A stretch of 64,000 nucleotides of DNA, from contig CAWELU010000042.1 of the NCBI GenBank assembly GCA_963809965.1, forward strand, positions 62,001-126,000, given 5' to 3'. Every line of letters starts with the position of its first letter. Position 1 is the stretch's first letter. The notes below the pieces were generated by a model. It saw nothing but the letters and a program-made list of their open reading frames with translations. It had not been told where the DNA came from and did no database searches. Of this stretch, positions 54,231 through 62,532 are shown piece by piece. Made by a program: the position numbers and the translations under genes. Source of the DNA: CAIWHR01 sp963809965 (GTDB lineage Bacteria; Pseudomonadota; Gammaproteobacteria; Burkholderiales; Casimicrobiaceae).

Positions 54231-54943
54231 AACGTCACCCCTTGGGCCTTCAGCAACTCGGCTAGAGCGTGTACCGCGCGCGAGCAGTGTGTCTTGACGC
54301 TGCCCTCCGAACAGCCCATCGCGGCCGCGGTTTCCGCCACATCGAGTTCTTCCCAGTAACGCAGCAGAAATGCTTCCCGTTGACGCGCCGGAAGGCGCGC
54401 GAGCGAGCGCTCGATGATGGCCATGATCTGCCGCTGCTCGAGTTGTCCCGCGGGGTCGGCAGTTGCATTGGAATCCGACTTCGCCGCCAGCGTCTCGAGC
54501 GGGTCGAAATCGTCGTCCTTTTCGTCCCCCTTGCCCAGCGACGAAAGCAGGGTCGTCCAGGCCGAACGGACCTTGTTTCGCCGGAAATGGTCGTTGATCG
54601 CGTTCCGGAGGATCCGGTGGAACAGGAGCGGGAGTTCCGCAGCGGGCTTTTGGGCATATTTCTCCGTGAGCTTGAGCATCGCATCCTGGACGACGTCGAG
54701 CGCGGCATCCTCGTCGCGCAGTGCAAACATCGCATGCTTGAACGCGCGGCGCTCGACCTCGGCCAGAAACGTCGAGATTTCTTGAGAAGAGGCCAGAGCC
54801 GGATCCGTGAGCGCTTTTCGGGAACGGCTCGAGGTTCCGGACCGGACGCGCCGTTCGCGCGGTCCCGGTCGCCGCCGGCAACAGGCCGGTTGTTCCCTAT
54901 CGATCGAATTATAGGGGGCCATCGAGAGACGCGCGTTGTGCAA
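54227..54943 (-). CDS. ECF-type RNA polymerase sigma factor
   Basis: Sigma factor with region 2 (FKHAMFALRDEDAALDVVQDAMLKL) and region 4 (ARLPARQREAFLLRYWEELDVAETAAAMGCSEGSVKTHCSRAV), separated by a Gly/Asp-rich linker. About 190-200 conserved residues; the conserved part begins SSQEISTFLAEVE. The N-terminal 50 residues before that are Arg/Pro-rich and do not look conserved, so the true start may be further down, perhaps in another frame. A TATAAT on the minus strand (54913-54908) overlaps the early ATG, again suggesting a later start. It heads the DUF3619-DUF3106-RDD operon. Confidence 0.78.
   Translation of the reverse strand: MHNARLSMAPYNSIDREQPACCRRRPGPRERRVRSGTSSRSRKALTDPALASSQEISTFLAEVERRAFKHAMFALRDEDAALDVVQDAMLKLTEKYAQKPAAELPLLFHRILRNAINDHFRRNKVRSAWTTLLSSLGKGDEKDDDFDPLETLAAKSDSNATADPAGQLEQRQIMAIIERSLARLPARQREAFLLRYWEELDVAETAAAMGCSEGSVKTHCSRAVHALAELLKAQGVTL
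54908..54913 (-). promoter_or_regulatory. Possible -10 element for the sigma-factor operon
   Basis: TATAAT on the minus strand, within the early ORF of the sigma gene. The -35 region is poor at normal spacing, so this is tentative. Confidence 0.3.
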
Positions 54944-55087
54944 TGCAGCAGACTTGACCCGGAAAGTGGAGGCGGGTAAGGTGCGAAAGTTGGTCCCGCG
55001 GGACCGATGTTGTGTCGCAACAACGGCTGTCGCAGCCCCCTTCGCCGCGTCACGAGCGCGGGCGGAGAATCCCTAGGGGTTGCGCCG

Positions 55088-55120
55088 GTGGTTTCCAAAG
55101 TGCGGCTTTCTATCCGGTAA
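55088..55120 (+). other. Possible short leader peptide upstream of ilvB
   Basis: A GTG-initiated 10-codon frame reading VVSKVRLSIR, with AGGGG about ten bases upstream, 115 bases before ilvB. Five of its ten codons are Val, Leu or Ile. This would suit branched-chain amino-acid attenuation, but no clear terminator/antiterminator pair was found. Confidence 0.3.
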
Positions 55121-55234
55121 AGCCCAGGTCGGCGTGCTCAACCCCATGCGCGCCATGCGGTCCAGCTAAGCGACTTTCGGGGCCCGCGCGCAAGCCTGCG
55201 CAAGGGGGTCTACCTTTTCACGTAAGGTGATGCC

Positions 55235-56942
55235 ATGCAACTCACCGGTGCGGAAATCGTCATCCGTTGTCTGCAGGAGGAAGGCGTGGAATACGTCTTC
55301 GGCTATCCGGGCGGCGCGGTGCTCAACATCTACGACGAGCTCTTCAAGCAAGAAAAGGTCAAGCACGTGCTGGTTCGACACGAGCAGGGCGCCGCGCATG
55401 CCGCGGACGGGTACTCGCGATCGAGCCACAAGATCGGCGTCTGCCTGGTGACCTCCGGCCCCGGCGTGACCAACGCGGTGACGGGCATTGCCACCGCGTA
55501 CATGGACTCGATCCCGATGGTCGTCCTCACCGGCCAGGTGCCCACGCATGCGATCGGCCAGGATGCGTTCCAGGAATGCGACACCGTCGGCATCACCCGG
55601 CCGTGCGTCAAGCACAACTTCCTGGTGAAGGACGTCAAGGACCTCGCGGTCACGATCAAGAAGGCCTTCTACCTCGCGGCAACCGGCCGTCCCGGACCGG
55701 TGCTGGTCGACATCCCGAAGGACGTGACGCAGGCGAAGACCGAGTATGCGTATCCGAAGACAGTCGCGCTGCGCTCGTACAACCCGGTGACGAAAGGCCA
55801 CGCCGGGCAGATAAAGAAGGCAGTGCAGCTGCTGCTCGACGCCAAGCGGCCCATGGTCTATACGGGAGGCGGCGTCGTCCTGAACAACGCGGCGGCGCAG
55901 CTCACGCGTCTCGTGCGGCTACTGGGCTTTCCGTGCACCAACACGCTGATGGGTCTCGGCGGTTTCCCGGGCACCGACCCACAGTACACCGGAATGCTGG
56001 GCATGCATGGCACCGTTCGAGTCCAACATGGCGATGCAGCATTGCGACGTGTTGCTCGCTGTCGGCGCACGCTTCGACGATCGGGTGATCGGCAATCCGC
56101 AGCACTTCTTCCGCAGCGACCGCAAGATCGTCCACATCGACATCGACCCCTCGTCGATCTCCAAGCGCGTGAAGGTCGACGTGCCGATCGTCGGTTACGT
56201 TGCAGACGTGCTCGACGAGATGCTGAAGCTGATCGAGAGCTCGCCGCAGCGCCCGGATGCCGCGGCACTCAAGGCGTGGTGGGCCGAGATCAAGGACTGG
56301 CAGCGCAAGGACTGCCTCAAGTACGACCGGAAGAGCGAGCTGATCAAGCCGCAGTACGTCGTCGAGAAGCTCTACGAGATCACCAAGGGCGACGCGTTCA
56401 TCACCTCGGATGTCGGCCAGCACCAGATGTGGGTCGCGCAGTACTACAGGTTCGACAAGCCGCGCCGCTGGATCAACTCGGGCGGACTCGGCACGATGGG
56501 CTTCGGCCTGCCGGCGGCAATGGGTGTGCAGCTCGTGAACCCCGGCGCGACCGTCGTGTGCGTGACCGGCGAGGCGTCGATCCAGATGTGCCTGCAGGAG
56601 CTGTCGACCTGCAAGCAGTACCACCTGCCGATCAAGATCGTGAACCTCAACAATCGCTACATGGGCATGGTGCGCCAGTGGCAGGAGTTCTTCTACGGCA
56701 ACCGGTACGCCGAGTCGTACATGGACGCGCTCCCCGATTTCGTGAAGCTCGCCGAGGCCTATGGGCACGTCGGCATCAAGGTCGAGCGCCCGGTCGATGT
56801 CGAGGGCGCGCTGAAGGAGGCGTTCCGGCACAAGGATCGACTCGTCTTCGTCGACGTGATCACTGACCAGACGGAGAACGTGTTCCCGATGGTGCCTGGT
56901 GGCAAGGGGCTCACCGAGATGATCCTGGCGGAGGAGCTGTGA
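55235..56942 (+). CDS. ilvB: Acetolactate synthase large subunit, one frameshift
   Basis: Thiamine-diphosphate enzyme that makes acetolactate for valine, leucine and isoleucine. FAD/ThDP segments: VFGYPGGAVLNIYDELF (with the catalytic Glu in RHEQGAAHAADGY), then MQHCDVLLAVGARFDDRVIG and the ThDP motif GEASIQMCLQELSTCKQYHLP with NNRYMGMVRQWQ. An extra G at about 56013 (accgttcgag for accttcgag) shifts the frame; repaired length is 568 residues, normal. ATG at 55235. Confidence 0.9.
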
Positions 56943-56950
56943 GCGCCGCC

Positions 56951-57009
56951 GGGCCGCCCCAAGGCGCTCGCCCCCCTTTGGGGGGAGGGCGCAAAGCGCC
57001 ATCGGGGGG
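56951..57009. repeat. GC-rich palindromic (REP-like) element between ilvB and ilvH
   Basis: Contains CCCCCC-TTTG-GGGGGG within a longer inverted repeat (GCGC-TCG-CCCCCC...GGGGGG-AGG-GCGC), then a further GGGGGGG run. Similar in style to the element at 24864-24945. It sits inside an operon, where it could tune ilvB/ilvH expression. Confidence 0.55.
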
Positions 57010-57018
57010 GAACTGACC

Positions 57019-57510
57019 ATGCGGCACATTCTTTCGATCCTGGTCGAAAACGAGGCCGGGGCACTGTCGCGGATCTCGGGGCTCTTCTCGGCGCGCGGGT
57101 ACAACATCGAGTCGCTTACCGTGGCGCCGACCGAGGACGTGACGATGTCGCGGATGACGATCGTCACCGTGGGCTCCGACGATGTCATCGAGCAGATCAC
57201 CAAGCAGTTGAACAAGCTCGTCGATGTCGTCAAGGTCGTCGACCTGACCGAAGGAAACCATATCGAACGCGAGCTGATGCTCGTCAAGGTGCGCGCGGCG
57301 GGCAAGGATCGCGAGGAGATGAAGCGCCTCGCCGACATCTTTCGTGGGCGCATCCTCGATGTCACCGACAAGAGCTATACGATCGAGCTCACCGGAACCG
57401 GCAGCAAGCTCGACGCGTTCCTGCAGGCGATGGAGCCGGGCGTGATTTTGGAGACGGTGCGCACCGGGGCGTCCGGGATCGGTCGGGGGGAACGGATACT
57501 GAGGGTCTAG
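57019..57510 (+). CDS. ilvH: Acetolactate synthase small (regulatory) subunit
   Basis: ACT-domain protein of 163 residues: MRHILSILVENEAGALSRISGLFSARGYNIESLTVAPTEDVTMSRMTI is the classic N-terminal ACT domain that binds valine for feedback inhibition. A second ACT-like half (ELMLVKVRAAGKDREEMKRLADIFRGRILDVTD) follows. Intact. Confidence 0.93.
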   Translation: MRHILSILVENEAGALSRISGLFSARGYNIESLTVAPTEDVTMSRMTIVTVGSDDVIEQITKQLNKLVDVVKVVDLTEGNHIERELMLVKVRAAGKDREEMKRLADIFRGRILDVTDKSYTIELTGTGSKLDAFLQAMEPGVILETVRTGASGIGRGERILRV

Positions 57511-57514
57511 GTAT

Positions 57515-57535
57515 CAGGGAACAGGGAACAGGGAA
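57515..57535 (+). repeat. Tandem heptamer (CAGGGAA)x3
   Basis: Three perfect copies of CAGGGAA in the ilvH-ilvC gap. Short tandem heptamers of this kind can vary in copy number by slippage. Confidence 0.7.
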
Positions 57536-57600
57536 CGAATACAGCGGATCGCCGAATCGCGGGCAAGCGGCCGGCGTGACGACAATGGAAGGGTGGAAAG

Positions 57601-58617
57601 ATGAAGATCTACTACGAAAAAGACGCCGACCTGTCCCTGATCAAAGGGCGCAAGGTGACGATCGTCGGCTATGGCTCGCAGGGTCACGCACACGCGCTCA
57701 ACCTGCACGACTCGGGCGTCAAGGTGACGGTCGGATTGCGTCGCGGCGGCGTCTCGTGGGACAAGGCGAAGAAGGCGGGACTCAAGGTCGCCGACGTCGA
57801 CGCTGCGGTCAAGGGGGCCGACATCGTGATGATGCTGATGCCGGACGAGCACATCGCCGCGGTGTACAAGGAAGGCGTCGAGCCGCACATCAGGAAAGGC
57901 GCGACGCTTGCGTTCGCACATGGATTCAACATCCATTACGGGCAGGTGGTCCCACGCGCGGACCTCGATGTCGTGATGATCGCGCCGAAAGCCCCGGGCC
58001 ACACGGTGCGCTCGACCTATACGCAGGGCGGGGGCGTGCCGATGCTCATCGCGGTCCACCAGGACGCGTCGAAGAAGGCGCGCGACGTGGCGCTGTCGTA
58101 CGCCGCCGCGATCGGAGGCGCGCGGGCAGGCGTGATCGAAACCAATTTCCGCGAGGAGACCGAAACCGATCTCTTCGGCGAGCAGGCCGTGCTTTGCGGC
58201 GGGCTGGTCGAGCTGATCAAGGCCGGTTACGAGACGCTGACCGAGGCCGGGTACTCGCCCGAGATGGCGTATTTCGAGTGCCTGCACGAGGTCAAGCTCA
58301 TCGTCGATCTGATCTACGAAGGCGGGATCGCCAACATGAACTACTCGATCTCGAACAACGCCGAATACGGTGAGTACGTGACCGGACCGAAGATCATCAC
58401 CGACGAGACCAAGTGGGCGATGCGAGAGGCGCTGACCCGCATCCAGAGCGGCGAATACGCGAAGGATTTCATTCTCGAGAATCGCGCCGGCGCGCCGACG
58501 CTGCTCTCGCATCGCCGCCTGACGGCCGAGCATTCGATCGAGCAGGTCGGTGCGAAGCTGCGCTCGATGATGCCGTGGATCCGCAAGAACAAGCTGGTCG
58601 ACCAGTCGCGCAACTAG
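57601..58617 (+). CDS. ilvC: Ketol-acid reductoisomerase
   Basis: NADPH-dependent enzyme of the class I (short) type, 338 residues. The N-terminal GYGSQGHAHALNLHDSG binds the nucleotide. Catalytic region: PKAPGHTVRSTYTQGGGVPML, then ETDLFGEQAVLCGGLVELI, PEMAYFECLHEVKLIVDLIYEGG and MNYSISNNAEYGEY. Intact. Confidence 0.95.
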   Translation: MKIYYEKDADLSLIKGRKVTIVGYGSQGHAHALNLHDSGVKVTVGLRRGGVSWDKAKKAGLKVADVDAAVKGADIVMMLMPDEHIAAVYKEGVEPHIRKGATLAFAHGFNIHYGQVVPRADLDVVMIAPKAPGHTVRSTYTQGGGVPMLIAVHQDASKKARDVALSYAAAIGGARAGVIETNFREETETDLFGEQAVLCGGLVELIKAGYETLTEAGYSPEMAYFECLHEVKLIVDLIYEGGIANMNYSISNNAEYGEYVTGPKIITDETKWAMREALTRIQSGEYAKDFILENRAGAPTLLSHRRLTAEHSIEQVGAKLRSMMPWIRKNKLVDQSRN

Positions 58618-58619
58618 CC

Positions 58620-58937
58620 ATGAAGGACATGCGCATCGGAAGGCAGGGCGGGTGGATCGGCCTCATCGTGATCCTGCTCGCCGTCGTTATCGTCGGCCTG
58701 CTCGCGAAGGACGCGCTCAGGCAGTACGGTCTCGTGCCGGGTGCTGCAGCACCGATGGAGGCGGGGAGCCCGGGTGAGCGCGCGCGGGCGCCGGCAGCGA
58801 GCGGCATCGACGCGGTCGACGTCGGCACGGTGCAGGTGGCGCCGACCGCCCCGATGGACCGGGCGCGCGGACTGGAGGAGTCCGTCAAGCGGCAGGCCGA
58901 CGAGCGCGCGGCCCGCACCTACGATGTAGGCAAGTGA
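58620..58937 (+). CDS. Small membrane protein of unknown function
   Basis: Protein of 105 residues with one membrane helix (GWIGLIVILLAVVIVGLLAKDAL) near the N-terminus and a soluble tail rich in Ala, Glu and Arg (SVKRQADERAARTY). It starts 3 bases after ilvC and precedes psd. Conserved position between ilvC and psd is expected in betaproteobacteria, but the family is not identified. Confidence 0.55.
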   Translation: MKDMRIGRQGGWIGLIVILLAVVIVGLLAKDALRQYGLVPGAAAPMEAGSPGERARAPAASGIDAVDVGTVQVAPTAPMDRARGLEESVKRQADERAARTYDVGK

Positions 58938-58961
58938 CGTTCGCGCTTGCGCGGATCGGCG

Positions 58962-59612
58962 ATGTCGAACTATCCGCATCCGATCATCGCCCGGGAAGGG
59001 TGGGTGTTCGTCGCTATGGCGCTGGTCGGGGCCGTCGCATTGTCCGCCGCGCAGGTCTGGTTCGTTGCGGCGCTGGCGTGGGCCGCGCTGCTCTTCATCG
59101 TCCAGTTCTTTCGCGATCCGCCGCGCGTCGTTCCGTCGGAGCGCAACGCCGTGCTGTCTCCGGCAGACGGCAGGATCGTTCGGGTCGAGACGGCGCGCGA
59201 CCCCTACCTTGATCGTGAGGCCCTGAAGATCAGCGTGTTCATGAACGTTTTCAACGTCCACTCGAACCGCAGCCCCGTCGACGGCACGGTCGTCAATGCC
59301 TGGTACCACGCTGGTAGCTTCCTCAACGCCGCGCTCGACAAGGCGTCCCTCGAGAATGAGCGCAGCGCCCTGCACTTGCGCACCGACCGCGGCGCAGACG
59401 TCACCTGCGTGCAGGTTGCCGGCCTGATCGCACGCCGAATTCTTTGCTACGCGAAGCCCGGCGACAGGCTCGCACGCGGCCAGCGCTACGGCTTCATCAG
59501 GTTCGGCTCGCGCGTCGACGTTTACGTCGATCGCACCGCGCGGCCACGCGTCGCCGTGGGGGACACGGTATACGCGACCGAGTCGATACTGGCCGACCTG
59601 CCGGACGGCTGA
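58962..59612 (+). CDS. psd: Phosphatidylserine decarboxylase
   Basis: Short membrane-associated Psd of 216 residues that makes phosphatidylethanolamine. Two N-terminal helices, then LSPADGRIVRVE, FMNVFNVHSNRSPVDGTV and the pyruvoyl self-cleavage site Gly-Ser183 in IRFGSRVDVYVD. ATG at 58962; psd followed by pssA is a natural pathway pair. Confidence 0.9.
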   Translation: MSNYPHPIIAREGWVFVAMALVGAVALSAAQVWFVAALAWAALLFIVQFFRDPPRVVPSERNAVLSPADGRIVRVETARDPYLDREALKISVFMNVFNVHSNRSPVDGTVVNAWYHAGSFLNAALDKASLENERSALHLRTDRGADVTCVQVAGLIARRILCYAKPGDRLARGQRYGFIRFGSRVDVYVDRTARPRVAVGDTVYATESILADLPDG

Positions 59613-59681
59613 CGTGGCGGGCCCGCGGCGCCGCGTCCCCCGCGCCGCCGAGGTCGTGGTTTGTGCTACCTTTGCCGGGTC

Positions 59682-60449
59682 ATGACCGATTTCGATACCC
59701 AGCGCGTGCTGCAGAAGAATCGGGTTCGGCGGCGTGGGATCTACCTCCTGCCGAATCTGTTCACGACGGCTGCGCTGTTCGCCGGCTTCTATGCGATCGT
59801 GCAGGCGATGAACCTGCGCTTCGACCAGGCGGCCGTGGCGATCTTCGTCGCGGCGGTGCTCGACGGACTCGACGGGCGCGTCGCGCGCCTCACGCGGACC
59901 CAGAGCGCGTTCGGGGCGGAGTACGACAGTCTTGCCGACATGGTGAGCTTCGGCGCAGCGCCCGCGTTGATCATCTACGAGTGGGCGCTAAAGGGGATGG
60001 GCCGCCTCGGGTGGATCGCCGCGTTCGTCTACGTCGCCGGCGCCGCGTTGCGGCTGGCGCGCTTCAACACGATGCTGGAGGTCACCGACAAGCGCTGGTT
60101 CACCGGCATGCCGAGCCCGGCCGCCGCGGCCCTGGTCGCGGGATTCGTCTGGATCATCGACGATTACAACATCGATCCGGCGGGCCTCAAGTGGTGGGCG
60201 TGGACGATCACGGCATTCGCCGGCCTCACGATGGTCAGCAACGTGAAGTACTACAGCTTCAAGGCCTTCAACCTCAAGAAGAGCGTGCCGTTCCTCACCA
60301 TCTTCCTGATCGTGCTGACGATCGCGCTCGTGTCCTACCAGCCGGCGATCGTGCTGTTCGCGGGCATCGTCGCGTACGGGCTTTCCGGTTATATCGGCCT
60401 CGTCTGGATGGCCGCCAAGCGGCGTCGCCGGTCGGCGCCGGCGGAGTGA
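59682..60449 (+). CDS. pssA: CDP-diacylglycerol-serine O-phosphatidyltransferase
   Basis: Integral membrane enzyme of 255 residues making phosphatidylserine, the substrate of Psd. The CDP-alcohol phosphotransferase signature is clear: DGLDGRVARLTRTQSAFGAEYDSLAD (DG-x2-AR-x8-G-x3-D-x3-D). About eight membrane helices. ATG at 59682. Confidence 0.93.
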   Translation: MTDFDTQRVLQKNRVRRRGIYLLPNLFTTAALFAGFYAIVQAMNLRFDQAAVAIFVAAVLDGLDGRVARLTRTQSAFGAEYDSLADMVSFGAAPALIIYEWALKGMGRLGWIAAFVYVAGAALRLARFNTMLEVTDKRWFTGMPSPAAAALVAGFVWIIDDYNIDPAGLKWWAWTITAFAGLTMVSNVKYYSFKAFNLKKSVPFLTIFLIVLTIALVSYQPAIVLFAGIVAYGLSGYIGLVWMAAKRRRRSAPAE

Positions 60450-60499
60450 CGTGTGGCCGCGCGCGGAACGCCTCCGGCGGGTCGCGAGGCGCTACCCCC

Positions 60500-60529
60500 T
60501 TGCCCGAGCCGCCTGCTTGCGGTTATAGT
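60500..60529 (+). promoter_or_regulatory. Promoter for the leuA leader
   Basis: TTGCCC (60500-60505) and TATAGT (60524-60529) with an 18-base spacer; the ATG of a candidate leader peptide lies 9 bases after the -10 hexamer, so the transcript would start about 1-3 bases before it. Confidence 0.5.
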
Positions 60530-60537
60530 TTCGACCA

Positions 60538-60635
60538 ATGAGCAGCAATTACATCGACGGCCGCCGCGCGATCCTCGCGCTCTCCTCCCTCCCGGGCGGC
60601 CTCTGCTGCTGCTGCTGCGCCTCGCGCGCACATAA
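60538..60635 (+). other. Candidate leucine leader peptide ahead of leuA
   Basis: An ATG at 60538 opens MSSNYIDGRRAILALSSLPG and reaches a (CTG)5 run at about 60603-60617. In the ATG frame the run encodes five Cys and the frame runs on into leuA. One frame over it reads RPLLLLLRLART and stops at 60633-60635. Given the frequent single-base errors, a leucine-rich leader ending at this TAA is the better reading. No clear attenuator hairpin could be drawn. Confidence 0.4.
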
Positions 60636-60730
60636 TCACACCCCACTCGTAGTACCCCCGCAAGTTCCGCTGGCGCCCACGTCGGCGAGAGCGCTTTTCA
60701 CCGGCAACACGTGTCCTTTCGGAGAGGGCC

Positions 60731-62273
60731 ATGACAGATCACTTGATCATTTTCGACACGACCTTGCGCGACGGCGAGCAGAGCCCCGGCGCATCGATGA
60801 CCCGCGAAGAGAAGATGCGGATCGCGAAGCAGCTCGAGCGGCTCAAGGTCGACGTCATCGAAGCGGGTTTCCCGGCGTCGTCGAACGGGGATTGGGAGGC
60901 GGTGCACGCGATCGCGGGCGCGATCAAGGACAGCACGGTGTGCGGCCTCGCGCGCGCCAACGAGAACGATGTGCGCCGCTGCGGCGAGGCGATCAAGCCG
61001 GCCCGATCGGGCCGGGTTCACACGTTCATCGCGTCCTCGCCCATCCACATGCAGATGAAGCTCCGGATGACGCCGGACGAGGTGCTGGCGCAGGCGGTGA
61101 AGGCGGTCGGGTGGGCGCGGCAATACACCGACGACGTCGAGTTCTCGCCGGAGGACGCCGGCCGCTCGGAGCCGGATTTCCTTTGCCGGCTGCTCGAGGC
61201 GGCGATCGCGGCGGGTGCCACGACCGTCAACATCCCGGACACCGTCGGCTACACGATGCCGTGGCAGTTCGGCGCGCTGATCGCATCGTTGCGCGAGCGC
61301 ATTCCGAACTCGGATCGCGCGGTCTGGTCGGTTCACTGCCACAACGACCTGGGCGTGGCGGTCGCCAACTCGCTCGCCGCCGTGATGAACGGCGCGCGCC
61401 AGGTCGAGTGCACGATCAACGGGCTGGGCGAGCGCGCGGGCAACGCCTCGCTCGAAGAGCTCGTGATGGCGGTGAAGACCCGCAAGGATGTCTTTCCGTG
61501 CACGACGAGGATCGACACCACGCAAATCGTCGCGGCGTCGAAGCTCGTCTCCAGCATCACCGGCTTCCCCGTGCAGCCGAACAAGGCGATCGTCGGGGCC
61601 AACGCGTTCGCGCACGAGTCCGGCATCCACCAGGACGGCGTGCTGAAGCACCGCGAGACCTACGAGATCATGCGGGCCGAGGACGTCGGCTGGAACGCGA
61701 ACAAGCTCTCGCTCGGCAAGCTCTCGGGCCGCAATGCGTTCAAGACCAGGTTGGCGGAACTCGGCATCGAGCTTCCCGGCGACGAGGCGGTCAATCATGC
61801 TTTCGCGAAGTTCAAGGAGCTGGCCGACAAGAAGGGCCAGGTCTTCGACGAGGATCTGCACGCGCTCATGTCCGACGAGGAGCTGACGCCCGAGCACGAG
61901 CACTACCGGCTGTCGAAGCTGAAAGTCGTGTCCGAGACAGGCGCGGTGCCGCACGCGAGCGTCGCGATGACCGCCGGCGGCGCACGAACTGCGCGCGGAT
62001 GCGAACGGCGACGGTCCGGTCGACGCGGTGTTCAAGGCGATCGAGCAGATGGCGCCGTCGCGTTCGAAGCTGCTGCTGTTCTCGGTCAACGCCATCACCA
62101 CCGGTACCGACGCGCAGGGCGAAGTGACGGTGCGGCTCGAGCGGGACGGCCGTATCGTCAATGGCAACGGCGCGGATACCGACATCATCTGCGCGTCGGC
62201 GAAGGCTTATCTGAACGCGCTCAACAAGCTGCACAGCGGACCACAAAGGCTCAACCCGCAGTTGGCGGTTTGA
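60731..62273 (+). CDS. leuA: 2-isopropylmalate synthase, one frameshift
   Basis: First committed enzyme of leucine synthesis. Catalytic TIM-barrel: FDTTLRDGEQSPGASMT, VDVIEAGFPASS, VHCHNDLGVAVANSLAAV (metal His pair) and ESGIHQDGVLKHRETYEIM. C-terminal regulatory domain ends INxxxTGTDAQGEVTVRL-type blocks and NPQLAV. An extra G near 61981 (ggcggcgcacgaac) splits it; repaired length is 513 residues. ATG at 60731 follows GGAGAGGGCC. Confidence 0.9.
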
Positions 62274-62532
62274 CGCCCCATCCCGGCGGATCGCAATCGG
62301 CGGTCGTCTCCCTGATGAACGCCTGATTGCGTCGCCGGGGGACAGACGGCACTGCCCGCGGTATCGGTCACGATTGGAGTCGATGCGTGCGCACTCCGGC
62401 GCTGGCTGACAGGCGCGCTTCGCGCCTCGCACGGCATTGCAAAACCCGTTAAGATTCAAGTTTGAAGAAGTCCTTCGATGCAGCGGCTTCGGGCCGACTG
62501 TGCCCCCTCCATTCCCGTAGCGAGAGATCCCG
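62274..62532. other. Gap between leuA and aceB
   Basis: About 260 bases without a gene. No clear terminator; the region presumably carries the aceB promoter, but no convincing -10/-35 pair was found. Confidence 0.35.
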
